NCBI RefSeq assembly: GCF_000612625.1
Contig: NZ_CCAS010000028.1
Span: 1-53,381 of the forward strand
Reading direction: 5' to 3'
Length of the DNA stretch: 53,381 nt
Source of the DNA: Neobacillus jeddahensis
Lineage (GTDB): Bacteria; Bacillota; Bacilli; Bacillales; Cytobacillaceae
Every line of letters starts with the position of its first letter. The first letter of the stretch is position 1. The notes below the pieces were generated by a model. The model had not been told where the DNA came from, searched no databases, and saw only the letters and a program-made list of their open reading frames with translations. The position numbers and the translations under genes were made by a program. This document shows positions 28,367 through 36,594 of this stretch, in pieces.

Positions 28367-28393
28367 ACAAATGTAACATATAAGAACAAATGT
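28367..28393 (+). promoter_or_regulatory. operator pair, ACAAATGT at 19-bp spacing
   Basis: ACAAATGT at 28367-28374 and 28386-28393 lie directly downstream of the -10 box, with the same core and 19-bp spacing as at the other two promoters of the cluster. The second copy abuts the ribosome binding site AAAAGGAGG. Confidence 0.65.
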
Positions 28394-28410
28394 AAAAGGA
28401 GGAAAAAGAA

Positions 28411-29394
28411 ATGATGAAAACTTTGAAACTCCCTGAGATGATTACGGAAGAAAAGTTGAAGGATTTATATAAGCAAATGTGGACGATTCGTTATTTTGAT
28501 GAGAAGGTGGATCAGTTCTTTGCCAAAGGGTTGATTCATGGAACCACTCACCTCTGTGTCGGTCAGGAGGCATCTGCTGCGGGTTCGATCGCTGTAATTG
28601 GGACAAAGGATAAAATTGTTAGTACTCACCGCGGCCATGGTCATTGCATCGCAAAAGAAGGAGACGTCAACAAAATGATGGCGGAGCTGTTCGGTCGTGT
28701 AACTGGTTATTGTAAAGGAAAAGGCGGATCGATGCACATTGCCGATGTGGAAAAAGGAAACCTTGGGGCAAATGGAATTGTCGGTGGCGGTTTACCCCTT
28801 GCAGTTGGAGCCGCCCTTACCTCGAAAATGAAAAAAGAAAACTATGTTGTCCTTTGCTTCTTTGGCGATGGAGCTTCTAATGAAGGAAGCTTTCATGAAT
28901 CTGTTAACCTTGCCTCCATTTGGGATTTGCCCGTTGTCTTCATTTGTGAAAACAATCAATATGGTATGTCTGGATCAGTAAAAGAAATGACTAATATTGA
29001 AAATATTGCGGATCGTGCTGACGCATATGGAATCCCTGGCAAGGTTGTAGATGGACTTGATATGGTTGAAATTATGAATACAGTCGACGAAGCCGTACAA
29101 CGTGCACGGAATGGTTTTGGACCATCCTTAATCGAAATGAAAACATACCGCTGGAAGGGTCACTCCAAAAGTGATGCCAAAAAATATCGGACGCGTGAAG
29201 AGGAAAATGAGTGGAGAGCAAAGGATGGCATTAAGCGCTTTAAAGAGTTCTTGAAGAGTGAAGGGGTTCTCAACGAAGAAGAGGCAAAACAGCTACAGGA
29301 TGCGGCCCTTGCAGAAATTGAGGAGGCCGTGAGGTTTGCAGAAAACAGCCCTGAACCATCGATCGATAGTTTACTAGAGGATCTATACGCTTAA
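28411..29394 (+). CDS. TPP-dependent dehydrogenase E1 alpha subunit (acetoin dehydrogenase-like)
   Basis: Protein of 327 residues in the E1 alpha family of acetoin/pyruvate dehydrogenases. The thiamine diphosphate/Mg motif runs from FFGDGASNEG to CENNQYGMS (about 150-190). The substrate-side segments VGQEASAAGSI, STHRGHGHCIAKEGDVNKMM and GKGGSMHIAD are those of AcoA-type proteins. It opens a four-gene operon encoding a complete 2-oxoacid/acyloin dehydrogenase complex, starting behind strong AAAAGGAGG. The acetoin-dehydrogenase type cleaves an acyloin to an aldehyde and an acyl-CoA. Given the polyol PTS and oxidoreductase beside it, a sugar-derived acyloin phosphate is a more likely substrate than acetoin itself. 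Confidence 0.88.
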   Translation: MMKTLKLPEMITEEKLKDLYKQMWTIRYFDEKVDQFFAKGLIHGTTHLCVGQEASAAGSIAVIGTKDKIVSTHRGHGHCIAKEGDVNKMMAELFGRVTGYCKGKGGSMHIADVEKGNLGANGIVGGGLPLAVGAALTSKMKKENYVVLCFFGDGASNEGSFHESVNLASIWDLPVVFICENNQYGMSGSVKEMTNIENIADRADAYGIPGKVVDGLDMVEIMNTVDEAVQRARNGFGPSLIEMKTYRWKGHSKSDAKKYRTREEENEWRAKDGIKRFKEFLKSEGVLNEEEAKQLQDAALAEIEEAVRFAENSPEPSIDSLLEDLYA

Positions 29395-29412
29395 ATAAAG
29401 GAGGAGAACAGA

Positions 29413-30402
29413 ATGGCGACAAGAGAAATTACGTATTTAGAAGCGGTTAGGGAAGCGATGAGCCAGGAGATGCGGCAAAATGAGGATGTCTTTATCCTGG
29501 GTGAAGATATTGGCGTATACGGCGGGGCGTTCGGTGTTACCCGTGGTATGATCGAAGAATTTGGACCAGAGAGGGTGCGCAATACCCCTATATCGGAGGC
29601 AGCTATTGCCGGTGCAGCGATCGGAGCGGCGTTAACAGGCATGCGACCGATCTTAGAATTGCAATTCTCAGACTTTATCACCATCGCGATGGACCAAATG
29701 GTTAACCAGGCCGCAAAAACACGCTATATGTTTGGCGGAAAAGGAAAAGTTCCTATGGTGTTACGGACTCCAGCCGGCTCGGGAACAGGCGCAGCCGCCC
29801 AGCATTCCCAAAGCTTAGAGGCGTGGATGGCCCATATCCCAGGCTTAAAAGTCGTGCAGCCGTCTACGGCCTATGATGTGAAAGGGTTATTGAAGGCGGC
29901 AATGGACGATGACAATCCCGTTATTTTTTACGAGCATAAATTATTGTACAAAACATCCGCTGAAGTACCGGAAGAACCCTACTCCATTGAAATTGGCAAG
30001 GCAGATATCAAACGCGAAGGAACAGATGTGACCGTTGTCGCTACGGCAATCATGGTCCATAAAGCACTTGAGGCAGCTGCACAACTTGAAAAAGAAGGCA
30101 TTAGCGTCGAGGTGATCGATCCTCGGACGATTGTCCCACTTGATAAGGAGACGATTATTGATTCAGTGAAAAAGACCGGTCGGTTAATTGTGGTCCATGA
30201 AGCCGTACGCCGCGGCGGCATCGGTGGGGAAATTGCCAGCATGGTAGCAGAAAGTGAAGCGTTTGATTATTTGGACGCACCGATTAAACGTCTTGGTGGA
30301 AAAGAGGTACCGATTCCTTACAACCCTAATTTAGAAAAAGCCGCTATTCCTCAAGTGCCAGACATCCTCGCCGCTGTAAGAGAAACAGTCAAGTATAAAT
30401 AA
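29413..30402 (+). CDS. TPP-dependent dehydrogenase E1 beta subunit (acetoin dehydrogenase-like)
   Basis: Protein of 329 residues and partner of the E1 alpha encoded 18 bp upstream. It has the transketolase pyrimidine-binding domain (about 4-180: [46 protein letters not shown]) and the C-terminal transketolase domain (about 195-320: [31 protein letters not shown]). The two subunits form the alpha2beta2 E1 that decarboxylates or cleaves the substrate and reductively acylates the E2 lipoyl group. GGAGG lies just before the start. Confidence 0.9.
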   Translation: MATREITYLEAVREAMSQEMRQNEDVFILGEDIGVYGGAFGVTRGMIEEFGPERVRNTPISEAAIAGAAIGAALTGMRPILELQFSDFITIAMDQMVNQAAKTRYMFGGKGKVPMVLRTPAGSGTGAAAQHSQSLEAWMAHIPGLKVVQPSTAYDVKGLLKAAMDDDNPVIFYEHKLLYKTSAEVPEEPYSIEIGKADIKREGTDVTVVATAIMVHKALEAAAQLEKEGISVEVIDPRTIVPLDKETIIDSVKKTGRLIVVHEAVRRGGIGGEIASMVAESEAFDYLDAPIKRLGGKEVPIPYNPNLEKAAIPQVPDILAAVRETVKYK

Positions 30403-30418
30403 CAAGGAGGGCTTAACC

Positions 30419-31753
30419 GTGGCAAAGGAAATTTTTATGCCAAAGCTTAGTAGCACGATGGAAGTAGGTACTCTCCTTCAGTGGTTGAAAGAGGAAGGGG
30501 AAAGCGTTGAGATTGGCGAACCGCTTTTTGAAATTATGACTGATAAAATTAATATCGAAGTGGAAGCGTATGACGCGGGTATATTGTTAAAAAAGTATGT
30601 CGAAGTCGATGATCAAGTACCGGTCAATCAAATTATTGGTTATATCGGTGTTGCGGATGAAACCATCCCTGATGTTTCACCAGGTATATCTGGTACTGAA
30701 GAAGTGGGGATGAAGCATCAAGCTGTATCTGCAGAAACTTCTAGTCTTGTTGAAGTAAGCGCTGACAATAATCAGCAGACAGAAAAGCCACGTGCCACTC
30801 CAGCAGCCCGTAAGCTTGCCAGAGTGAATCAATTAACTTTAACAGCTATAAAAGGAAGTGGCCCAAATGGCCGTGTGCATAGGAAGGATGTCATTGCTGT
30901 GTTGGAAGGAGCAACGACTTCACCAAAGGCGACACCATTGGCACGGAAGCTGGCAGCTGGCGAACAAATTGATTTAGCAGCTGTGACAGGCAGCGGGATC
31001 AACGGGAAAATCACAAAAATGGATGTCGTTGCCTCAACACCTAAAAAAGAGACCATTCCTGTTCCAGCAACACGAAAGAAAATGTCTGGCATGCGAAAGG
31101 TGATTGCGGAACGGATGGCACATAGTGCATACACTGCTCCACACGTCACATTGACGACAGATGTGGACATGACAAAGGTGAAGGAGCTTCGCGCCTCCCT
31201 TTTACCAATCGTCGAGAAGCAAACAGATCTACGTTTATCCTATACAGAAGTGTTAATCAAGGCTTCAGCTGCAGCCCTTTCCCGTCATCCAGAAGTGAAT
31301 GTATCGATTGAAGGAGACGAAATCCTTCAGCACGAACACATTCATATTGGACTGGCGGTGGCTGTACCTGGTGGTTTAATGGTACCAGTTGTGAAGGATG
31401 TTCTTAGGAAGGGATTGGCGGAGCTTACCCAAGCAGCAAAGGAAATTGGGCAGCGGGCCCGGGAAAATAAATTACTCCCTGAGCAGTTGAAAGGCTCTAC
31501 GTTTACGATTAGCAATCTTGGCATGTATGCAATAGATGCGTTTACGCCAATCATTAACCAGCCTGAAAGTGCCATTCTCGGCGTAGGTCGAATTCTCGAT
31601 AAACCAGTGGCGATCAATGGCGCACTTGAAATCCGTCCGATGATGACACTCAGCCTATCCTTTGACCATCGTGCCATTGACGGTGCACCGGCAGCTGCTT
31701 TTTTAACTGAACTGAAACAAATTCTTGAAAATCCATTTGAATTACTTGTGTAA
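30419..31753 (+). CDS. dihydrolipoamide acyltransferase E2 with two peripheral-subunit-binding domains
   Basis: E2 core protein of 444 residues. One lipoyl domain (1-77) carries the lipoylated lysine K43 in EIMTDKINIEVEA. Two peripheral-subunit-binding domains follow, about 126-162 (ATPAARKLARVNQL with GSGPNGRVHRKDV) and about 170-205 (ATPLARKLAAGEQI with GSGINGKITKMDV). The catalytic acyltransferase domain (about 218-444) has the active-site histidine H417 in FDHRAIDG. Most E2 proteins have one binding domain, so the duplication is unusual. It transfers the acyl group to CoA. GTG start 16 bp after E1 beta, behind AAGGAGG. Confidence 0.9.
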   Translation: MAKEIFMPKLSSTMEVGTLLQWLKEEGESVEIGEPLFEIMTDKINIEVEAYDAGILLKKYVEVDDQVPVNQIIGYIGVADETIPDVSPGISGTEEVGMKHQAVSAETSSLVEVSADNNQQTEKPRATPAARKLARVNQLTLTAIKGSGPNGRVHRKDVIAVLEGATTSPKATPLARKLAAGEQIDLAAVTGSGINGKITKMDVVASTPKKETIPVPATRKKMSGMRKVIAERMAHSAYTAPHVTLTTDVDMTKVKELRASLLPIVEKQTDLRLSYTEVLIKASAAALSRHPEVNVSIEGDEILQHEHIHIGLAVAVPGGLMVPVVKDVLRKGLAELTQAAKEIGQRARENKLLPEQLKGSTFTISNLGMYAIDAFTPIINQPESAILGVGRILDKPVAINGALEIRPMMTLSLSFDHRAIDGAPAAAFLTELKQILENPFELLV

Positions 31754-31766
31754 GGAGGTGAACGAG

Positions 31767-33197
31767 TTGAAACCATCCTATGAAATAGTCGTGATAGGTG
31801 GAGGTCCTGGCGGTTACGTGGCTGCCCTTCATGCAGCCGAACTTGGCAAAAGAACTGCCCTGATTGAGGCTGACTTTCTCGGTGGGACTTGTTTAAATCG
31901 AGGCTGTATTCCATCTAAAACGTATTTAAAGCATGCGGAAATCATTGAACAGATTGAAAAGGCAAGAGACTGGGGAATTGAGACCGGTCCCTTGACCCTT
32001 TCATTCGATAAAATGAAAAAACGAAAAAATGATGTGATTGAGCGGTTACGCGCCGGGATCGCCTTTTTACTAAAACAGGGTAAGATTGATGTCTACAACG
32101 GGTACGGTTTCCTTTTTCCAGACGGGGTTGTCAAGGTCAAAACAGCAGCTGGTGAGGAGATCCTTCAGGCCGAAAAGGTCATCGTTGCTACGGGGTCGAC
32201 GCCTGCAGTACCACCCATCCCTGGACTTGCTTCAGTAAAGTATGACACGAGTGATACGATTTTTGATCTACCAGCAATTCCGCAATCGGTACTCATCATC
32301 GGAGGCGGTGTGATAGGCGTCGAATTTGCGACCATTTTTGCCTCGTTGAAGGCAGAGGTGACGATCGTGGAGGCGGCTGATCAGATTGTGCCAACCGAGG
32401 ATGCGGATGCCGCTAAATTGTTGGCAAGGAGTTTGAAGAAGAAAGGAATAAAGCTTCATCTCGGCGCCAAGGTGCTGGAGGTACAAGAAGCAGCTGACCG
32501 GAAGACGGTTATAGGCGTGGATGCAAAGGGAAATAGGTTAACCTTATCGGCAGAGACGCTACTTGTCAGCACGGGCCGACGTCCAAATGTGACGGCAGTA
32601 AGCGCGGTAAACTTAGAGCAAGAAGGGCCTTTTATTAAGGTGAATAAGCAAATGCAGACCAGTATGCCAAATGTGTACGCTGTTGGCGATGTGATTGGCG
32701 GCTGGCAGCTTGCCCATGCTGCCAGTGCTGAAGGGGTAGTTGCTGCCAATAATGCAGCCGGAATCACCGACCAAATCGATTACAGCGTGATGCCGCGCTG
32801 TATTTATACACTTCCAGAGATTGCCTCTGTAGGATTATCGGAAGAAGAGGCCAAAAAGCAGGGGATCGAGGTGCGCATTGAAAAATTTGATTTTGCGGGA
32901 AGCGGAAAGGCCTTGAGTGCCGGAGAACCAGATGGTTTCACAAAAGTGATTTACGAGGAGAAATACGGTGAAATCATTGGTGTGGTCATGGTCGGTTCGC
33001 ATGTAACAGAAATGATTTCTGAAGCATCGGCATTTATGTATCTAGAAGGAACGATTGAGGAAGCGGCAAAAATGATCCATCCGCACCCAACGATTTCTGA
33101 AACCTTTTTTGAAGCCGCTGTGAAGGCTGTACACCAGCTAAAAAGGAAGGGGAAGCCGGTAAAGCAGTATGCTAATCCGATTGAACAAGTGTTTTGA
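31767..33197 (+). CDS. lpdA: dihydrolipoamide dehydrogenase (E3)
   Basis: Flavoprotein of 476 residues that reoxidises the E2 lipoyl group using NAD. The FAD Rossmann motif is VVIGGGPGGYVAALHAAELG, the redox cysteines are C42 and C47 in GGTCLNRGCIPSK, the NAD-binding motif is LIIGGGVIGVEFATIF and the C-terminal active-site His-Glu pair is in MIHPHPTISETF. I chose TTG 31767, six bases after AAGGAGGTG at 31752-31760; the same frame extends upstream into the E2 gene without a better start. It ends the complex operon, 13 bp after E2. Confidence 0.93.
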   Translation: MKPSYEIVVIGGGPGGYVAALHAAELGKRTALIEADFLGGTCLNRGCIPSKTYLKHAEIIEQIEKARDWGIETGPLTLSFDKMKKRKNDVIERLRAGIAFLLKQGKIDVYNGYGFLFPDGVVKVKTAAGEEILQAEKVIVATGSTPAVPPIPGLASVKYDTSDTIFDLPAIPQSVLIIGGGVIGVEFATIFASLKAEVTIVEAADQIVPTEDADAAKLLARSLKKKGIKLHLGAKVLEVQEAADRKTVIGVDAKGNRLTLSAETLLVSTGRRPNVTAVSAVNLEQEGPFIKVNKQMQTSMPNVYAVGDVIGGWQLAHAASAEGVVAANNAAGITDQIDYSVMPRCIYTLPEIASVGLSEEEAKKQGIEVRIEKFDFAGSGKALSAGEPDGFTKVIYEEKYGEIIGVVMVGSHVTEMISEASAFMYLEGTIEEAAKMIHPHPTISETFFEAAVKAVHQLKRKGKPVKQYANPIEQVF

Positions 33198-33280
33198 TTT
33201 AGAAATGGGGATGGGATCCGTTTTGTTTAGTGCTGGGGACAAGAGCCTCGGCGCTTTTCTATTTAGTATTAGATTTACTT

Positions 33281-33319
33281 ATTTCGACAAGGAGGATTCT
33301 AGCTCCCCCTTATCGAAAT
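33281..33319. repeat. 15-bp imperfect inverted repeat
   Basis: ATTTCGACAAGGAGG (33281-33295) pairs with CCCCCTTATCGAAAT (33305-33319), 13 of 15 positions, around a nine-base loop. No T-run follows, so it is not a standard terminator. It lies between lpdA and the second SorC-type regulator and overlaps AAATGTGAA, which also follows operator cores at the other promoters. Confidence 0.6.
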
Positions 33320-33429
33320 GTGAACATGGACAATTCTTAGTCACTAAGGATGATTTTGGAAACCGTATCGTGTAAAATAAGGATAGACAAAAAATGGATT
33401 TTACCGACGTGTCGTGAGGAGATGGATTC

Positions 33430-34380
33430 GTGGAGTGGCAAGAAAAGAGGCAGTTGGTGAAAGTCTCCAGCATGTATTATAAGGATGGCTGGACGCAAGC
33501 CGAAATTGCTAATAAATTAGGTGTATCAAGACCCGTCATATCCAAATTGCTGCAAAAAGCAAAGGATGAAGGGATTGTAAATATTTATATAAAAGATGAA
33601 ACAGTTAGAACCGTGGAACTCGAACAGCAGCTAGAAAAACGTTTCGGATTGAACGATGCCATTGTGGTGCCGAATAGCGGTCAATCGAGAGAAATAGTAA
33701 AACGGGCCGTAGGGCTGGCCGGTGCCAACTATATTTCGCATAATATGAAGGGTGTCCAAAGGATTGGGATTTCATGGGGGCGGACACTTGCTGCTCTCGT
33801 TCAAGAATATCCATATGAGCGAAGAGACGAAATTAAGATTGTCCCATTGGAAGGGGGGATGGGTGTTAAGGAAGTTGAAATTCATGCGAACCAACTAGCC
33901 AACGAATTCGCGAAGAAAATTAACGGTACTTGCACCTATCTATATGCCCCGGCGATTGTCGAGACAGAAGAGCTGAGGGAACGGTTAATGGCCATGCAGG
34001 ATATTGAGACGGTTTTAGAAAGTGGCAGGCAGGTCGACCTTGCCCTGATCGGCATTGGCAATCCCTTTAACGATTCCACTTTAATGAAGATTGGGTATTT
34101 GACAGAAGAGGATGTGAGCCATCTCCGTGAATTGGGAGCTGTCGGCGATATTGGCTTTCGTTTTTTTGACGAACAGGGCGAGCAAATCAGTGATCCAACA
34201 AGCAATAAAATCATCGGGATTACCTTGGACGAATTAAAGGGAATCCAAAAAGTGGTTGCCGTTGTCGAAGGGGAACAAAAAGCAGAAAGTGTACTCGGTG
34301 CATTAAGAGGTCAGTTTATAAACGTGCTGATCGTCGATGAACAAATGGCAAGTGCAATTTTAAAGAAGGTTAAGGAGTAA
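33430..34380 (+). CDS. SorC/DeoR-type sugar-binding transcriptional regulator 2
   Basis: SorC family regulator of 316 residues. The helix-turn-helix (about 8-58, KDGWTQAEIANKLGVSRPVI) is clearly related to that of the regulator at 25282. The sugar-binding domain (about 60-312) has GISWGRTLAALVQEYP, VPLEGGMGVKEVEIHAN and LIGIGNPFNDS. The GTG start follows GAGGAGATGG. As last gene of the cluster it is the best candidate, along with its paralogue, for reading the ACAAATGT operators. Which phosphorylated intermediate it senses is unknown. Confidence 0.88.
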   Translation: MEWQEKRQLVKVSSMYYKDGWTQAEIANKLGVSRPVISKLLQKAKDEGIVNIYIKDETVRTVELEQQLEKRFGLNDAIVVPNSGQSREIVKRAVGLAGANYISHNMKGVQRIGISWGRTLAALVQEYPYERRDEIKIVPLEGGMGVKEVEIHANQLANEFAKKINGTCTYLYAPAIVETEELRERLMAMQDIETVLESGRQVDLALIGIGNPFNDSTLMKIGYLTEEDVSHLRELGAVGDIGFRFFDEQGEQISDPTSNKIIGITLDELKGIQKVVAVVEGEQKAESVLGALRGQFINVLIVDEQMASAILKKVKE

Positions 34381-34567
34381 TGGCCTTTATATTTTTTTAA
34401 AAATATTGAAAAAAACTTGAGTTTATACTGGTACTTGTTTAACAATTTTAATTAATATATATAGTAGAGGATATATAAAATCAAGGTTCATTAGTAAATA
34501 CTAAGAAATCAGTGTTATGTCCTACAATCAGAGAGTTTGTGAACTATTTGTAAAGGAGAAGACCTAT

Positions 34568-34906
34568 ATGAAAATTTCAGAAATAGATGTCACCCTTTAT
34601 TGCTCACATTGTCATGATGAAACCTTGCATCATGTTCAATATTTAAACGATAAGATTCAAAGCATTGATTGTACAAACTGCCGCCGTACAATCGAGACGG
34701 AAATGAACCCGATGAGGGAACTATATAAGGAAGTTTATAAGCGTGTTACGTCAAAACCAACAAGATTAACCGATGAATACAAAACCGATCACGGGAAATT
34801 TATCGAAGGATTTCCAAAGCGAGTCCTAAGTAAACCGTTAAGGCTTGTAAAGTACTTAAATGAGACGAAGGAAGCCTTGAAAAAAATCAATAAAAAGGTT
34901 CAATAA
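34568..34906 (+). CDS. small zinc-ribbon-like protein
   Basis: Basic protein of 112 residues. Its N-terminal third has two cysteine pairs, CSHC (about 11-14) and CTNC (about 36-39), that could bind one zinc; the rest is charged and probably helical (MRELYKEVYKRVTSKPTRL). I chose ATG 34568 because AAAGGAG at 34552-34558 is nine bases upstream; an earlier ATG at 34517 lacks a ribosome site. It resembles the short proteins annotated as 'bh protein' in Bacillus genomes, from memory and without known function. Followed by an intrinsic terminator. Confidence 0.7.
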   Translation: MKISEIDVTLYCSHCHDETLHHVQYLNDKIQSIDCTNCRRTIETEMNPMRELYKEVYKRVTSKPTRLTDEYKTDHGKFIEGFPKRVLSKPLRLVKYLNETKEALKKINKKVQ

Positions 34907-34910
34907 ATAT

Positions 34911-34968
34911 AGACATGGGGTTAGGTGCCTGACACTCGGAACAGTGAGCAGAATCCCTGTCTTTTTTT
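34911..34968 (+). terminator. terminator carrying a REP-like palindrome in its loop
   Basis: AGACA(T)GGG (34911-34919) pairs with CCCTGTCT (34955-34962), followed by a T-run. The long loop contains the dispersed repeat GGTGCCTGACAC at 34924-34935. Confidence 0.65.
34924..34936 (+). repeat. REP-like palindrome, copy 1
   Basis: GGTGCCTGACACT is one base off the GGTGCCTGACACC palindrome that recurs six more times up to 48.65 kb. It is inside a terminator loop. Confidence 0.6.
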
Positions 34969-35082
34969 ATGGCTAGCGTTGAATTTTGATTTGGGAATGG
35001 GTCCATTTTATGTTTCTTGATTCTCGTGGAGGAAGCAGCGAAGAAATCGTCTAAAACCAATCTATTGGGGGGAGCGGTAAAT

Positions 35083-36384
35083 ATGGAAGGGAAAAATAAT
35101 GAATATAAGGCCGAATTCTCGAATATAGAACGTCTCAATGAACGTCTCAAATTGACGTTAGCTTTTAGTAAGAGATTGCAATTGTCGACAGCAGTTTGTT
35201 ATCTAAGATTCCATATTCCACTCGAGTTATTACATCAGAAGGATGTTGAAATAGAAACCATCTTAATGAGCAAAATGATTACCAGACTTAACCGGTCTAT
35301 TAGGGACATTGATACGATCATACGAGTGAATCGTACTGATTTTATCCTGGTGATCGCAGATATTACGGAGGATGATTGCAGGGTAATCTGCGAGCGAATT
35401 ATCCAAGCCTGTTCTGAGCGGTATACTGTTGATTTCCATCATGTTTCGATAACAAGTAATATAGGAATCTGCATGTATCCGTATGGAGCCGAGGAGCCAC
35501 ATACATTAAAGGAAACGGCGAAAGTGCAAATGATGGAAGCAGAAAAGAGCGGGGAGAATTGCTTTTCCTTTTTCAATGGGGAGTTGAACGAAGCCGCTTA
35601 CCGGAAGATGTTGATTGAAAATGACCTTCCGTATGCCCTGAAAAAAGGACAGCTCTATGTTCAATATCAGCCTCAGTACCATTTAGGGCAACGGAGGATT
35701 ATCGGTGTAGAAGCCTTGATCCGTTGGCATCATCCAGACTTAGGAGAGATTTCACCTGCTGAATTTATTAACTATGCGGAGGAGACGGGCATAGGGAATA
35801 GCTTATTTTACTGGGTGTTTGAAACAGTTTGTCAACAAATTGCTAGTGAGCAGAATGTGCCGCTGAAATATTCGATCAATCTGTCGGTTAATCAACTGTT
35901 GCTGGATTCTCTCTTACTAAGAATCTCCAATCTACTTAGCCAATACGCGGTTTCCGCATCGCAATTAACATTAGAAATCACTGAAAATATTGAGGTTTAT
36001 ACGGTGAAAGATGTTAATGAACGGTTGTATTCGTTGAAGGAAATGGGATTTACGATTGCTTTGGACGATTTTGGAAATGGTTATTTCTCAATCTCTGATT
36101 TTCTGAAGCTTCCTATCGATTATCTTAAGCTAGATCGAAATTTTGTTTTTAGCTTATTGAAAAATAAAAACCATGTCGGCGTTATTTCACCAATTATTCA
36201 GATGGCCCATAATTTAAATGTGCAGGTGATTATTGAAGGCATTGAGGATGCACAACAATATAGGGAATGGAAAAACCTAAACTGTGATATTATTCAAGGA
36301 TATTTTATTAGTAGGCCTTTATCTTCTGTAGTTTTGACTGCTTCCATTGCAAAAATTGAAGCCAGAGTCGAAGAAAAGTCTTAG
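35083..36384 (+). CDS. EAL phosphodiesterase with degenerate GGDEF domain
   Basis: Cytosolic protein of 433 residues. An N-terminal GGDEF-fold domain (about 15-165) has NRTDFILVI in place of GGDEF, so it cannot make c-di-GMP. The EAL domain (about 175-425) keeps EALIRWHHPDLG, INLSVNQ, LEITENIE, LDDFGNGYFS, DYLKLDR and IIEGIED, so phosphodiesterase activity is expected. No membrane segment is seen. ATG 35083 is chosen because GGGGGGAG lies eight to nine bases upstream. Monocistronic. Confidence 0.88.
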   Translation: MEGKNNEYKAEFSNIERLNERLKLTLAFSKRLQLSTAVCYLRFHIPLELLHQKDVEIETILMSKMITRLNRSIRDIDTIIRVNRTDFILVIADITEDDCRVICERIIQACSERYTVDFHHVSITSNIGICMYPYGAEEPHTLKETAKVQMMEAEKSGENCFSFFNGELNEAAYRKMLIENDLPYALKKGQLYVQYQPQYHLGQRRIIGVEALIRWHHPDLGEISPAEFINYAEETGIGNSLFYWVFETVCQQIASEQNVPLKYSINLSVNQLLLDSLLLRISNLLSQYAVSASQLTLEITENIEVYTVKDVNERLYSLKEMGFTIALDDFGNGYFSISDFLKLPIDYLKLDRNFVFSLLKNKNHVGVISPIIQMAHNLNVQVIIEGIEDAQQYREWKNLNCDIIQGYFISRPLSSVVLTASIAKIEARVEEKS

Positions 36385-36594
36385 GAACCAGATCTATTTA
36401 TAAAGCTCGGTTTTTTTATCCTTCAGGTTCGTAGTTTTATGGCTTTCGAATCTACTGATTTTATGGATTTTTAACAGTAGTTAAAAAGGAATCTATTTTC
36501 ACATACTTTTCACTTATTTGTTCCGAAGTTGTGCCGTAACTTTTGACTATACTGAGGGTGTAATCAGGACAAGTGAAGAGAGAGGATGATAGTG

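Noticed and set aside
28411..33197. Calling the E1-E2-E3 operon the housekeeping pyruvate dehydrogenase or the standard aco operon
   Set aside because: The operon sits under the same operators as a polyol PTS, lacks an AcoR-type activator gene and has a two-binding-domain E2; a dedicated role in the polyol pathway fits better.
33169..33375. Open frame of 68 codons between lpdA and the second SorC-type regulator
   Set aside because: It starts inside the end of lpdA, has no ribosome binding site and runs through the inverted repeat at 33281-33319; the composition looks non-coding.
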